A stretch of DNA of 64,000 nt, taken from positions 20,304,479-20,368,478 of the forward strand of contig OV277861.1 of the NCBI GenBank assembly GCA_922989275.2, given 5' to 3'. The translations under genes and the position numbers were made by a program. The notes below the pieces were generated by a model. That model ran no database searches, had not been told where the DNA came from, and saw nothing but the letters and a program-made list of their open reading frames with translations. The stretch's first letter is position 1. Each line of letters opens with the position of its first letter. Shown here piece by piece: positions 48,001 to 61,374 of this stretch. The stretch comes from Gari tellinella (Eukaryota; Mollusca; Bivalvia; Cardiida; Psammobiidae).

Positions 48001-48939
48001 GCTCAAGGACAGTCGTGGTCAAACATAAGGAAGTAATGACGGAAATAAGTTATATTTACAGATTCGACATTTACAGTAAAACGTTTATAATTCTACCACA
48101 TACACGGATATTTATTTATTGTGTAGGGGAGAAAAAGGTCCACCTGGAATAAAACTACTTTAACTCATTGACAGCTGATAATTTGAAATGGTCGAGTCCA
48201 GTGTCCGATCATGTTTTGTCCATTTTTACTATTCAGGGTTTCTAGAACAATTAAACTAGTGAGAAAAAAATCAGTCACAAATTCTGAGAAAATTTCGTTA
48301 AAAATATTTTCAAAGTTATTGTTTTAATAACCCACGTCCATGATATCTAGAAACAAAATTATTGTGTTAAAATGGTGTATATCTTCACTGAGGCAAATCG
48401 TTTAAATAGAATCAATAGTCGATAAAATACCTTCAGCTGAATATTTTGCAAACAACTGAAGACTATTCTTTATTATATTGCACCGTCTCTACAACAGCAC
48501 CACATTGGAGACAAACATTTTGTTGTTGGGAGGGAGTTGTCAAAGGGAGGGAAATTGGCTTACATTTCCAACAGCTTGAATCCAGATCAGACGCCAGGTA
48601 AGTCGGCGGCTGGTCTGGATTCAAGCTGTTTGTCACTCGTCATTATGTTTGTTTTTCTATTAATATGTCCAATATGTGACTGAGTAAATCAGCAGACGAC
48701 AGTTTTAAGCAAACGATTAAAGTCCCATTGTGTTTTCAGACCTTTTCATAATGTCTGAAATACAATAACGGTTAATAATAATGTTTGAACATTCTAATGG
48801 GCCAAACTGATCTATGAAATGATGAAGACGGACCTAAATCACCAAAAAGGGCGATTTAAAATCATAACAAACCGAAAAATAGAGCGTCTGCCATAAACCT
48901 TACCACACGGCTTAGTATCACGTGATACAGCCGGAGTCA

Positions 48940-49830
48940 ACATCACCGTGTGCAACCGCAATTACCTTCGACGGTCGATCCATCAGTCAGTTAGACTATC
49001 ACACTTTTTTGTCCGCTCTCTAACTCGAATATCTTTTATCCGATCTTCCACAAACTTGCTGAAAATGTTCATTGATATAAAATCAAGGTTTAGTTTGATT
49101 ACTACTAAAACGCATAAGGTGTTTTTGAGTTATTGCCTGTTAATTTATAAAAAAAATGACTGTTTCAGTCATTTTAGCACTCTAAAACAAACAGTTTTTA
49201 TCGGATATTCACCAAACATGCTGAAAATATTTATTCATATAAAATTCAGGTCTAGTTTGATTATTTCTAAAATCGCATGTGGCATACCTAAGTTTTTGCC
49301 CTTTATGTATTAAAAAATGACTGTTTTCAGCAAGGTTTGCTCTCTAACACAAATACGTTTTATTGGATCTTCACCAAATTTGCTGAAAATATTTATTGAT
49401 ATAATATCAAGGTTTAGTATGCTTACTACTAAAAGCGCATAAGGTATATCTAAGTTATTGCCTGTTTATTAATGAAAAATGACGGTTTCAGTCACTTTTT
49501 GCACTCTAACACATACAGTTTTTATCGGATATTCATTAAACTTGCTGAAAATGTTTAAGTATATAAAATTTAGGTTTAGTTTGATTATTACAAAAATCGC
49601 ATGTGGCATATCTGAGTTTTTGCCCTTTATGTATTAAAAAATGACTGTTTCAGCATTTTTCAGCAATAACTCAGACATGCCTTATGCGATTTTGCTAGTT
49701 ATTGAACCTGACCTAGATTCTATACTAATAAACATTTGTAGCAAGTTTGGTGAAGATCCAAAAAGAAATGTTTGAGTTAGAGAGCGGACAAGGCTGAAAC
49801 AGTCATTTTCAGCAAGCTCAAGGTATACAT
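48940..49830. repeat. Diverged tandem repeat, about four units plus an inverted part
   Basis: Units of about 170-180 bp share AAACTTGCTGAAAATGTT, CAAGGTTTAGTTTGATTA, TATTGCCTGTTAAT and AATGACTGTTTCAGTCA. The last part (49640-49830) carries the complement (CAAGTTTGGTGAAGATC). Nothing coding. Confidence 0.75.
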
Positions 49831-52800
49831 TTCTCTATAGTTTATTTGACCGTTTACCTACAGTGAAAGATATGTACACGTTGTTATTGAATCTCATAGT
49901 GTTTAACCCTGTGCCTACTTTACGGAGTTTACAAACTATTTGAATCTAAAAAGACGCCGCGTAACGTGGCGTCTCATCTGGATCCAAACTATTTGACACT
50001 CGTCTTAAGGTTTGTTTAATTAAAACAATGCATAAATCTAAACTGAACACATTTTGCAGACGACAATGTCGAAGCAGACGTCTGTGCAGCTGAATAAGGG
50101 TTATCCAGATGTTCCAGCTAAACATGTAAGCGAGAGTAATCTGAACCAATCTAACATTTTCTCACTCATTTCAGCACCAAATGCTATGGTGTTACTACTG
50201 ATTAAACCGTCTATTCGACTCACTTTTAATGAGTATGACACCATTGGGTTTAAAAGCAGAAATAAAGATTTAAGTTTTCGAAATACTTCCGTTATCTGGA
50301 GCCCTGTATTTACAGAGTTGTCCTTCTTTCCATTCACAAGGGAGGCTTTTTAATTGGTGCTAGCACAAAAATATTATAAATAAAATTTAAAAAGCGAATT
50401 GCTTAGATAAAACCGGTTTTTGTGAAAGAATCACGTCCCACGTAGTTCAAACAACCGTTTTATGCAGGTTTCTCATAAGCACAATGCGGCTTTAAGCAGC
50501 AGTGAAATGACTATACTTTATGGTTTTGGGACCAGCGGTAAGCGTTTTTGTAAGGAGGGAATTGTTATTCAGATGGCCATTGGGGGAGAGGGAACACTGT
50601 AAACGCTAATACATTGCAAAGAAGTTTAGAAAATCCAGCTTACTTATTACAATCTTAGTATTCAAAGTAAATTTATTTTATGACTTTATTAGTTTTCAAG
50701 TCCTAGAATATTTATAAAACAAGCCTCAATTGTAGGGACCGATGTGAATCAATTGTTTGCAAAAGGTTTCAACAATGTTTCAAACGCATTGTCAGCATTA
50801 CATTCAATGTTAGAATATTTTCGTATATTTAATATTTATCAAAATGCTTATGGATCATTCAGACGCTGCATTGCAATTTCAGTAAATATATATTCAATAA
50901 ATCCTGTCTCGAGTGGCTTCTTAAAATACTCTACAACAACACCGAATGGGAGACAAGAATTGTGTGCGTTGTTCGGAGGGAGTTGGTACATGGAGGGAAA
51001 TTGGTTTACATTTGCAAACAGCTTGAATCCAGATCAGACGCCGCGTAGAGCGCCGTCTGATCTGGATTCAGTCTGTTTGTCACTCGCCATTAAAGGTTCT
51101 TTCTGTCAAAATGTCCATTATGTAATTTTGAGAAAAGCAGCAGACGACAATTTTAAGCGGACGACATTCAGCCGTGAATAGGTTAGACATAATTGTCCTT
51201 TTAGGGAACAGAGGCAAGGGTCGTTGTAAGGATGGAGTCGTTGTTGGAAGGGCCGTTGTAGAGAGGGAACACTGTAATGCAAATACTCATCTAGAACGTC
51301 TCGGACTAAGACAACTCCGTGTTTTAAAAGAAACCATTCGTTGTTAAAGATCAGGTGCCCTTTTCATAAAACATCTTACAACAAAAACGTTCGTAAGTCT
51401 AATATTAAAAATGCATTTAATTTCTAATTTCTCTATCTAATCCTGTCTTGTGACACCTCTTTAGAATCGTCTTTTCACAAAACAGGATTAGATAGAGAAA
51501 TAAGTAATAATTGAGACTTTTATAATCCGACTTACGACAACATTTGTCGTAAGAGGTTTTATGAAACGGGTCACAGCACTGTTTCGTACTTAGAGGTCAC
51601 TATGGAGGGGGTTTATCATAAATGTACAGTGCTGCCTCTCTACAACAACATCCAATGAGAGATGAAGATTGTGTGTTCTGTTCGGAGGGAGTTGTTATAG
51701 GGAGGGAACTTGGTTTACATTTACAAACATATTGAATCCAGATCAGACGCCGCGTCACGCGGCGTCTGATTTGGATTCAAGCACTTTGTTAATCTTCATC
51801 TTTTTTTTCTTTTCTATCAAAATGTCCAATATGTGATTGTGGGAAAAACAGCAGACGACATGTTTTAAGCAGACGGTGTTGCAGCCGTGAAAAGGTTGAG
51901 TATAATTGTCTTGTTTAGTCGTTGTTGTAAGGAGCGAATTGTTGTTCAGAGGGCCGTTGTAGGGAGAGAGTACTGTATACACCAAACAGGGTAGTCACAC
52001 AGTAGATTTCGTTGATCTGTAAATTTGTGTAACTTTATCAAGTGGCGTCAAATAATCTGATATTAAAATACTAATCGGCAGTTTATTGTATGCCATCAGT
52101 GACACAATAGGCTGTGTCAATTTGTATTTTCAAGACGGATATAATGGTTGTAAGTGAAACCTTTAAAAACATCTAATTTCTTATCTTTATCTTTTTGGAA
52201 TCGTATTTTTAAGACGCTTTTTAAAGATATGTCACAAAACAGGATTAGATGAAGAATAAACAATTATGAGAATTTTATTATTTCTGACTTATGACAGTAT
52301 TTGTCGACCTACATATGGTAAGACGGGCTCCAGATTTGTTTTATGAAACATTGAGTCTTTGCTCTTCTAAAACAGCGGGTTATATTTTTTCTTTGACGTG
52401 ATTATTTTAAAATGAACGATTTTAGTTGCTATTTTTGGGGTAAGGCATTGAAATGGTTAAAACAGTTCCAATTTTAAATATCTGTGACATTAACAGTTTC
52501 ATGTCCAAACTAGATATGATTAATCTATACCACATTGAAGTTGGCGAATGCAAAACACTATTTTCCTCCTATCTAAAACCGTTCGTTGTATATGAAAATA
52601 TTAACGTTCGACGTTAGTATTTTCACATATCAATTTATTTAATTTGATCGTTACCGGCTAAATTTATTGCTTAATGTTTTGAAAGGAATGTGTAGTTTTA
52701 AGGCTTATCACGATTTGCCAGAGGGCATATACATGTACTCCTATATTAGAAACACTGATGTGAATAGCTGAATTGATTTGAGTTTGTAAGTAAATCTTTA

Positions 52801-53669
52801 TTTTTGGCTAAAGTTGTGACCACATAAATACTACAAGGGCAACTATATGTATTTGCAAATGTACTTTACAAAAGATAGACAAAAATACAAACTTAAACAG
52901 AATAAATCTTCTCCTACCGAACCATAACTTATTTTTAGCTGAAATGAATGAATAAGCGTTTGAACTTAACCATTTGCCTCCTGATCGCGAAACTACTGAT
53001 TTTACCGCAAGGTAAGGGTTAAGAAACATCGTTATGAGTGTCAAATTATTTGCATCTTCGTTTACGCCGCGTCTGATCTAGATTCAAACTGTTTGCATAA
53101 ATCAGTAGTTTTCAATTTGTAATGCCCAGCTGGTGTGGAATAGGACATACGAAAGATTGAGGTCAAAGGAAAGGTCACAGTGTTCTCAAATGGTTCGCTA
53201 CACTACGCAATCCATTAATATATTCACAAATATGTCTCTAGTTCATGCGCTATAGGAAATATGCTCAAGACAAGTTTTTTGTACACGTTAAGTCAAAGTT
53301 CAAGTTCAAGATAAAGGTACAGGGTATGAGATACTCTGTCATTATAAGATGAACTCTCACACAAAAGTGCTACTTCTAGCTGAGATGTTTAGGAAATATG
53401 TTTCGGATAGGTTGGTCAAACGCTTTAAAGACGGAAAGACAAAGTTGATCAATTTGTAGTTTGCAGACCTAGTTTTATTTTTGCCCCAGTACGCGCAAAG
53501 TCAGATATTATTCCTTCCAAAGAGTACTAGAGAAATAATTTTTTTTAATAAAACCTTATATTTTCACTGTCAAATATGAGTTAACTGGTATTTTAAAAAC
53601 AGTTTTGAAATTTACCAGGTATCTGATCTGACTGCAAACTGGTTGACACTAGCATTGATATTTATTCAG

Positions 53670-53768
53670 TGAAAGTCCCTGGACTGGTTCCCAGTAGTAA
53701 ACAAAGGCCTGTAGATAGGGCTGATCTGGTAGCCCTCTCGTCCCTGTTCATCACCTGTGACTCCCCCG
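53670..53768 (+). CDS. Orphan exon-like segment (33 codons)
   Basis: TTTATTCAG precedes and gtatgtg follows a 99-nt stretch open in one frame: phase 1 in, phase 1 out. It reads KVPGLVPSSKQRPVDRADLV then ALSSLFITCDSPG. Codon use looks coding and it is not part of any repeat I recognise. I cannot name the family, and no neighbouring exons with compatible phase stand out. It could be one exon of a large plus-strand gene extending right, a relic, or chance. Confidence 0.35.
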
Positions 53769-56480
53769 GTATGTGTAGGGATTCTCTCATATTCCATTTA
53801 CAAACAATTGTGATTATAGATCGATTTTATTGACCTGGCAGGGCGGAGTTTCGATACGGACCTTTGCATTTCAACTTGGCAGCACGCTCTTTTATTATCG
53901 GAATTTACCGTTGTCGTCTGCCGGTTTTTTCTCAATATTTCATATCAATGGACATTTTGACAGGAGGAAGATAACGAAGCATGACAAACAGCTTGAATCC
54001 AGATCAGTTTTCAAATGTTAACCAAGTCTTAATTTCTTAACAATTCCCCACGAACAACACATGCAATCTTTGTCTTCCATTGGGTATTGTTGTAGAGAGG
54101 GAGCACTGTATATACCAATTGCACGTGGATATTGGTGCACGCATAAATTGTGTTTCTTCAAGTTGAAAGTATCGGACAATATCGATATAATACGGAACTA
54201 TACTTATCAACCCTAAATCAAAAGTAAATTAGTTTATCTTTGCCAAAGGTTAGCTCCGCCCTGCCAGTTGAATAAAATCGGCCTATACCTTTAGCATGTT
54301 GTTATTTACTTGCAATATGTGCCTTCAGATATTATCCCCAGAATTTAGTCATCTGCATTTTCTTTAAGAAATAGCACCTAGCATCAGCGTGCCAAGCGTG
54401 TTTAAGCCAGAGGAGTGGAGGTTTTTGATCTGTAATCTGGATCCAAACTATCTGCCACATTAATAAAAGATTCGACCGTAGCATACATAAGGTAAAGACC
54501 TAAAGCAAAGGAAATGAAAACTATATTAACCCATTACCTCTTAGCCTATTTCTTGCTTCGAAAACAGGTGACCACTTAAAGTAGGTTGAAAGTAAAGCAG
54601 AATGTGCCTTAAGGCACATTCTGCTTTACTTTCAGCCTGCTTTAAGCTACCATCTTCTAGGATATGGAAAAAAATTCTTTTGGTGCATATTCTTTGCTGT
54701 ATAAACTGGAACTTTTTTCTTCAGTGGAGGAATAAGTAAAAGGCGTAAAAAGGCGTTTTTAAGGGGTAATGGGTTAACCCTCGTATACATGGCTGCTGTT
54801 ACTTACGTTTTTTATGGTAGGTTTTAATATTTTGGTGAAATGGACTTGAAAAACAATATCCAGCTGTGTTATTCAAACCTTTTGATGCCAAATTAATAGT
54901 GAGTTTTTTTTCCAATCCACCGCCATTTTGCAGTCTGCTCCAATAGTGTTGTCTGCAATATCGTTTTAAATTAAGAATAAATAGTTTAGATCCTAATAAG
55001 ACGTCGAGCTACGCTGTATATGATATGGATCAAAACTGTTTGCAAAGGAGATTTTTTTACGATTTCAGCGGTTAAAAGGGTTGAGGGATGGCAACGCTTT
55101 GCCAATGGATAGGTGAACCTTTTCACTCTCAATGACGTCATAAAGCGCATTTTGCAAACAGTTTTGATAGTACATGTATCAGACGCCGCGTAACGCGGCG
55201 TCTTATCGCGATCAAAACTTGTTTGCCATTTATGTTGATATTACGTCAGTTTTACTGCCTGAAATCTAAATTTTCAACGATATTGCAGAAACAAATTTGA
55301 AGCAGACGCAAATATGGCATGAAGGGGTAAAAACCTCACGATGAATTTGATCAGGAAAGGGTTAACCGACAACCATTCTGCTTTATTTTCAACTGCTTTA
55401 AGTTATCAGCTATCTTCCATACTAGAAACAAGCTATGGGGTAATGGGTTAAAACCCCTCTGAGCTGGAAACCCCTCTAAACTGGATATTTATGTTGTTCC
55501 CACACATGTCCGATTTAGAGGAGTACCACTGTATATATTCAGACTAGCTTTGTAACTTAATGTGTTAGGTTCAGACGTCGAAACTATCATGACAGTTAAG
55601 CTATGTGTTTACGTTTGAGTGAGGACAACGTCTTTGGGTTTTGCTCATGACACACCTCAAACTATAAAGGGGTTCTTCTTCAAGCAATGAGCGGATGCCA
55701 GACTCTTCACTGCAATTTATTTCAACTGTCAGTAGCATGGTCATGGTAATTTGTGTAAAACAATATTTATGTTTATTTGGTCAATGCATACTTTACAAGG
55801 GCGGAAGTTCCCTGACTAATAAAAAACCAGTTCGTCTAAAGACGCTAAACCTCTCCAAACCTTCTCAAACCACTTAAAAGCAGCTAAAACTTCTTTAGGT
55901 CCTTAATCCTTTATCCCGTAATTACGCCTTTTTCCGCCTTAATATTTTCCCGTCACTGTAGAATTTAAAATAGTTATGAGTATCTAGCCAATCATTTTGT
56001 TTTTCACATCCTAGCAGATGCTAGTTTAAAGCAGGTTGAAGTGAAAGCAGAATGCGCCTTAAGGCGCATTCTGCTTTACTTTCCGCCTGATTTAAGTGTG
56101 TGTTTATCTTCAAAACAAGAAACAGGCTATGGGGTAATGGGTTAATTATCTAGTAGTATCTGTATAGATATATCAAGTTTTGTACGAGTTGCTCCCCTTA
56201 CGAATGGATCTCGTAAATTTAATTTAATTAGAATTTTTAATCTTTTTTTAAGCTTAAATTCACAATTTAGAATATTTATTTGCTAAGATTTCAAAGAAAT
56301 GAAGTAGTTTTTTTTTCAAGTGGTTTAGGGTAGGTTTGGGGAGGTTTGGGATCTTTAGGCGGACCCTACAAAACACTGGAGTTATAGCGTACTTTCAGTA
56401 TATCAAGAAGTCAGGAAACAGTTTTGCGGAAAAAGTTCAGTTGGCCATGGTCAAATTTACAAATATTATGAACATATAGA

Positions 56481-56599
56481 TTTTGACTTCAAAAACATAT
56501 TGTACTCGGGTTAATATATAAATTTTGACTTCAAAAACATATTGTACTCGGGTTAATATATAAATTTTGACTTCAAAAACATATTGTACTCGGGTTAAG
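56481..56599. repeat. 42-bp tandem repeat, three copies
   Basis: TTTTGACTTCAAAAACATAT starts at 56481, 56523 and 56565; copies are identical where they overlap. Confidence 0.9.
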
Positions 56600-57544
56600 G
56601 AGTTTATTGAAAAATTAAAACATTTTCATTTAAGGACACATGCGACTGTAAATGCTCGAGAAAAGTAATACAAAAAACTCCAGTAGGGGCTACTAGATAT
56701 CGCATTTTTCTTACATTTAGCTAAAATTAGTCTCTAAATACTTAAAAACAAATAGACATCTTTTGATGTCCATTCTAAAGATACTTTCGCTGTATACCAC
56801 AACGAAATGAAAACAAATAATGGACACACATATGGACCTAACATTTATTGTTTAAGCAGAAATAAATTGAATCCAAACTATTCCAGAGGTCGACTGTGAA
56901 ATACGCAAATATACGCACCACTAGGTGTTAATAAGTTCAGAACTTATAGACCTTTTAACCCTATCGCTGCCATTATGACGAAAGAAACCATTCTAACATG
57001 CTCGCTGCAATAATATCGTCTGTTTATTATTTCCGTGTGCTATTGTTGATAAAGTTTGGAATCATGCGGGTTTTTTTTTACTCAAGAAACATTGATATGG
57101 GTGGCAAACAGTTTGGATCCTGATCTGAAATTGCGTCCGATCAGGATGTAAACTGTTTGAAATATTAGTGTTGTAGGCCTTTTCAATGAAAGGGTTAATA
57201 TTATGGGCTTTAGTTTCAATGAAATTTTTCAATGCAGTTACTTATCACAGCCAAAATTTACATTCTTTGAAGAGTAACTGTTAAGACCCACAGCTATCAA
57301 TTTTCCAGCCGCCTTGCTGTTGTGGTGGCTGCAAAAGTTGCGCACCTCCTTACATCTAACATATAGTAAAAACACCTACAAATAGCTAAAATGTATTAGG
57401 TTTTTAAATTGAGATCGTTCGAAACAAAAGTTTGAGGTAAACAAGTAAAAAATTGTAAATTTAGTTCTTTACAATTAACCAGGTGGTTACATATTGAAAT
57501 GTACGTTTTGGTGTTGAAGCACGTAATAAACAATTTTTATCTGG

Positions 57545-57794
57545 TACAGTGGAGAATATGTTATACTTTCCCGTTTAAACGCAAACGTACGCAAACGCAA
57601 AGCACTAAAACGTAGAAATGAACAACTTTTGGACAATTCTGATAATTCTTGTTTATCTTGGTGGCAAAAAGTTTGAAGCCTGATCAGACGCCGGGTTACC
57701 CGGCGTCTGATCTGGCTCCAAACTGTTTTCACTGCAAATAATAGTTTCTGCGTAAACGCGTTTATTGGGAAAGAATAACATATTCTCCACTGTA
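57545..57794. mobile_element. TACAGTGGAGAA MITE (family M)
   Basis: TACAGTGGAGAATATG and CATATTCTCCACTGTA inverted ends, TA target, hairpin GACGCCGGGTTACCCGGCGTC in the middle. Other full copies: 59051-59284 and 61022-61252; fragments near 22290-22390 and 62190-62335. Confidence 0.85.
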
Positions 57795-57924
57795 TATATG
57801 ACACGAGTATGAGATAAAAGGTCACCAAGGTCTTCATAAGAACATGTAGTCTAACATTTGACGTGGACACAAATAACAAGAGACTGTTAAACTATATATT
57901 TTATGTCGAGGAAGAGTAAAAAAA

Positions 57925-57979
57925 ATACAAGAAACCCACACCCTGTCATATCCTAGGTTAGGCTACATTTCCTGGATAT
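57925..57979 (-). other. Conserved 3' exon block, probably of peptide gene C
   Basis: Acceptor TTTCTTTCAG then ATATCCAGG on the minus strand, homologous to the blocks at 39353 and 44975. The sequence just right of it (a TTATTGTATAGTATCTATAA-like stretch at about 58,075) is also shared with 39.7 kb and 45.07 kb, so a whole segment was duplicated. Confidence 0.4.
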
Positions 57980-58619
57980 CTGAAAGAAAAAGGAAAAACA
58001 ACAATAAGAAAAAGGAAGTAATTTAGGAAATATATTCAAATACGGCCTTAGTTTTTCTGAAGGAATTAAATCATTATTGTATAGTATCTATAAAGGGGTT
58101 ATAGGGCTACTAAAGAATTACTCTTACAAAGTATAAATACCAGCCTTTTGTCAGCGATCAAAACCATTAGCTGGTGAAATCAGGCTGAAAGTGATATATT
58201 AACCCTTTGCCTGCTGGTCGCGACTTTATTGATTTTTGCATACAGTTTAGATCCAGATCAGACACCGCGTAACGCGGTGTCTGATCTGGATCCAAACTGT
58301 TTGACACTCTTCTTTAGGTTTCTTTACTTAAAAAATGTATAAATCTAATTTTAACAAATTTTGCAGACGACAATTTCGAAGCAGACGACATCACCGCAGG
58401 ATAAGGGTTAAAGTCATGGACATTGTAGACGTTACTTTAGGCAACTGTTTGAGACACTATTGGACACGTTTTCTTATAGCCCATCTTGTATGAAATTATA
58501 GAAAATTGAATAAATATATATATACTAGCATTACTAGGCATAGTTAAATGCATTAAAACGAGGAAAATGGTTTAAAATGAATAAAGGGGGCAGTAAAAAC
58601 ACAGGAGTTCCGCTTCAAA

Positions 58620-58920
58620 GAAACAGTATTTAAAGAAACACAGTAATCAATAAACATTTCAGCAAAGCTCAATATTACACTTGTCCTATGCATCCACTGT
58701 AGACTCTAGTCAGAGAACTCCTTAAGGATCCCTCTGATCAGAGTCTACACTGTTTGTAATTTTGAAATATATTGTTAAAATCATCCCTTTATAATCAAAA
58801 ATGGACTAGACACATTTTGATATTGGAATTGTCCATTAAACGTCTTAGGGGTGAACGAGTTAAAGAAGCACAGTAATCAATACTCTTTTCAGCAAAGCTC
58901 AATACTATCTTTACAAACTA
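58620..58920. repeat. Direct repeat flanking a family B MITE
   Basis: CACAGTAATCAATAAAC...TTTCAGCAAAGCTCAATA at about 58625-58675 recurs at 58865-58910 on the other side of the family B copy. The MITE lies between two copies of one short segment. Confidence 0.55.
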
Positions 58921-59481
58921 CGTGCCATGTAGATAAATAGTGAACAATTGTTATAAATCATGGGGAAAAAAGCACGCCAGTAATGAGTTCAGTAAATAAA
59001 TCAATGGCCGTCGTTGACAATCGATTGCGAGTTGGCTACCTGCTATGAAGTACAGTGGAGAAAACGTTTATCTTCCGTTTAAGCGCAAACGCACTTCAAT
59101 TAATGATAGAAAAAGACAATTTTGACAATTCTGACTACCAGTTTTCATCTGAGTGACAAACAGGTTGGAGCCTGATCAGACGCCGGTGTACTCGGCGTCT
59201 GATCAGGCTCCAAACTGTTTCCATTGGAAATAATTGTTTAAGCCTAAACGCGTTAATGGGAAAGAATACTTTTTTTCTACTGTACTCTGCACGCTGCACG
59301 CGGGGCACAAACGGCTAACCTAAACCATAAACAGTGGTAACTGAACACGCTGCAGTATTGTTTTTACAAAATCACAAGTACGGATAGCAGCGTACAACTG
59401 GACTGGTTAATACAAACGACACATTTAGTTGACATTTTGCGCAGTGGAATATGTTTTCACAAAATAAACTATATTACGTTA

Positions 59482-59592
59482 GGGAGAATGGACGAGTATC
59501 TCTCCATTCCTGAAAAATAATGGAGACGAGGCCCCGAAGGGGCCGAGTCTGCATTATTTTTCAGGAATGGAGAGATACGAGTTCATTCTCCC
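59482..59592. repeat. Long palindrome, TCTCCATTCCTGAAAAATAA arms
   Basis: Arms GGGAGAATG..ATCTCTCCATTCCTG and its complement meet around GGCCCCGAAGGGGCC. A related palindrome with CTCCATTCCTGAAAAATAAT lies at 61255-61374. Confidence 0.8.
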
Positions 59593-61254
59593 ACTTAAAA
59601 TACACCTAACATGAATTTAGTATTGTTAAATAACAAATGAATTCCCGCTGGTTCCCTCAGCTAAATATTGTGTAATTGCACTGTTAGTGATACTCATGCT
59701 GATGAGCATGCTTTTTTCAAGAAATTCTAGCAATTAGAAATAACTCTCAATTCCTTAAAGAGTGTCGTGTACAATGACTGTTTACAGTGCTTAACTGGTC
59801 ATTTCGTGTAAAATCACCGTAGACAATGGCTAACCAGAACCTCTCTGGCTATTCTCAGTCTGTGTTAATATGACATCGGGAAAATATTTGAAAACGTTGG
59901 ATTTATTTCATAATCTGGATTTTCTTTCTTTCGAATGGGACTTATACTTGTGTATGAGTGTATATTTAGCAGCTTGAAAATATCTTCTAAGTAACATTAG
60001 TCAAACATCTTAGATCCGGATCCGTCGTCGACTTACCCGGCATCTGATCTGGATCTAAGGCGTTTGTTCATGTTATTATGGTCACAATTGTAAATACGGG
60101 TTACAACCCATACCATACACCATTTGAGCAATTTATACAGTAAACTCCTTCTATCACGACTACTAAACAAAAGGCTAATTGATTGTATAAAAGCCAGGTG
60201 GGGGCTTAAAGAAAGATGAAAGTAAAACAGAAAGCTCCAAACGGTACTTTCTATTTTTCATCAACCTTACTTTAAGCAGCCACCTGCCTTAAACACAATG
60301 TGTTTTAAAATAACCTAGTTTAATAGAGAGGTGTAATTGTATACCAAAGCCAGTAGTGTCTCTAAAGTTATTGTCTGCTTCACTTTGAAAGCTAACCAAT
60401 ATCAGTTACACGTATACTTGAGGATATGGATCTATTAATCAAGTGTAAACCAGTATGGATCCACATGAGACATCGACGTATTTGGTGTCAGGGCTGGATC
60501 CAAGCTGTTTGCAAATTTATTATAATCTGATGTTAAATTGATTGGATTCTGTTAAGACGCCAAATTTTTCGGCGTCTTATTACATTCCAAGCTTTTTGTA
60601 AGGGTATTCGTTTTAAGTGTCTAGTCGTTTGTAGCTTGCTGAATGCGAATAAAATACAAGTGACAGGTAAAGGAAGATGTAAATAAAACAGAAAGCTTCA
60701 AAATGAAATTTCTGTGTTACTTTCACTTTCCTTGAATGGATCTAGTCACCGGCCTTAGACACCAAATAGTAAACAAAGAATTAGTTGTAGTAAAAGGGAG
60801 GTTTTACTGTATGCACAATCAAACCTGTCTTCAGCTACCACTAAAATCGACATACATGTATTTGGAGTTTTCACTGCAGGTTGCGGCTTAATGCAGGACA
60901 AAAGTAATACAGAATGTTCATATAGGAGCCTTCTGTTTTATTTTTGGCCTGCGTTTAGCGGCAACCTCTCTTAAAAGATCACCCTGCATATTCGGTCAGT
61001 GGTCGCTTAGCAGTCTCTTTTTACAGTGGATAATACGTTATTCTTTCCCGTTTAAACGCACACCAATCGCAAACGCATTGCAGTAAAAATGGAGCAAATT
61101 ACAACTTTTTGAAAATTCTGAGTATCCGTTTTAATCTGAGTGGCAAACAGTTTGGACCCGGCGTCTAATCTGGCTCCAAACTAATTGCAATGGAAATACT
61201 AGTTTTAGCGTAAACGCGTTTATTGGGAAAGAATAACGCATTCTCCACTGTATT

Positions 61255-61374
61255 CAGGAATGGAGCGTTCGGAACAATAAGTCTCCATTACTTTTTCCGA
61301 CACAATTGTGTAACTATTACACACTTGTGTCGGAAAAAGTAATGGAGACCTATTGTTCCGAACGCTCCATTCCT
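61255..61374. mobile_element. CAGGAATGGAGCGTTC palindromic element
   Basis: Near-perfect inverted repeat from CAGGAATGGAGCGTTCGG to CCGAACGCTCCATTCCTG with TTTTTCCGACACAA inner arms. It abuts the TA end of the family M copy at 61251-61252. Confidence 0.75.
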
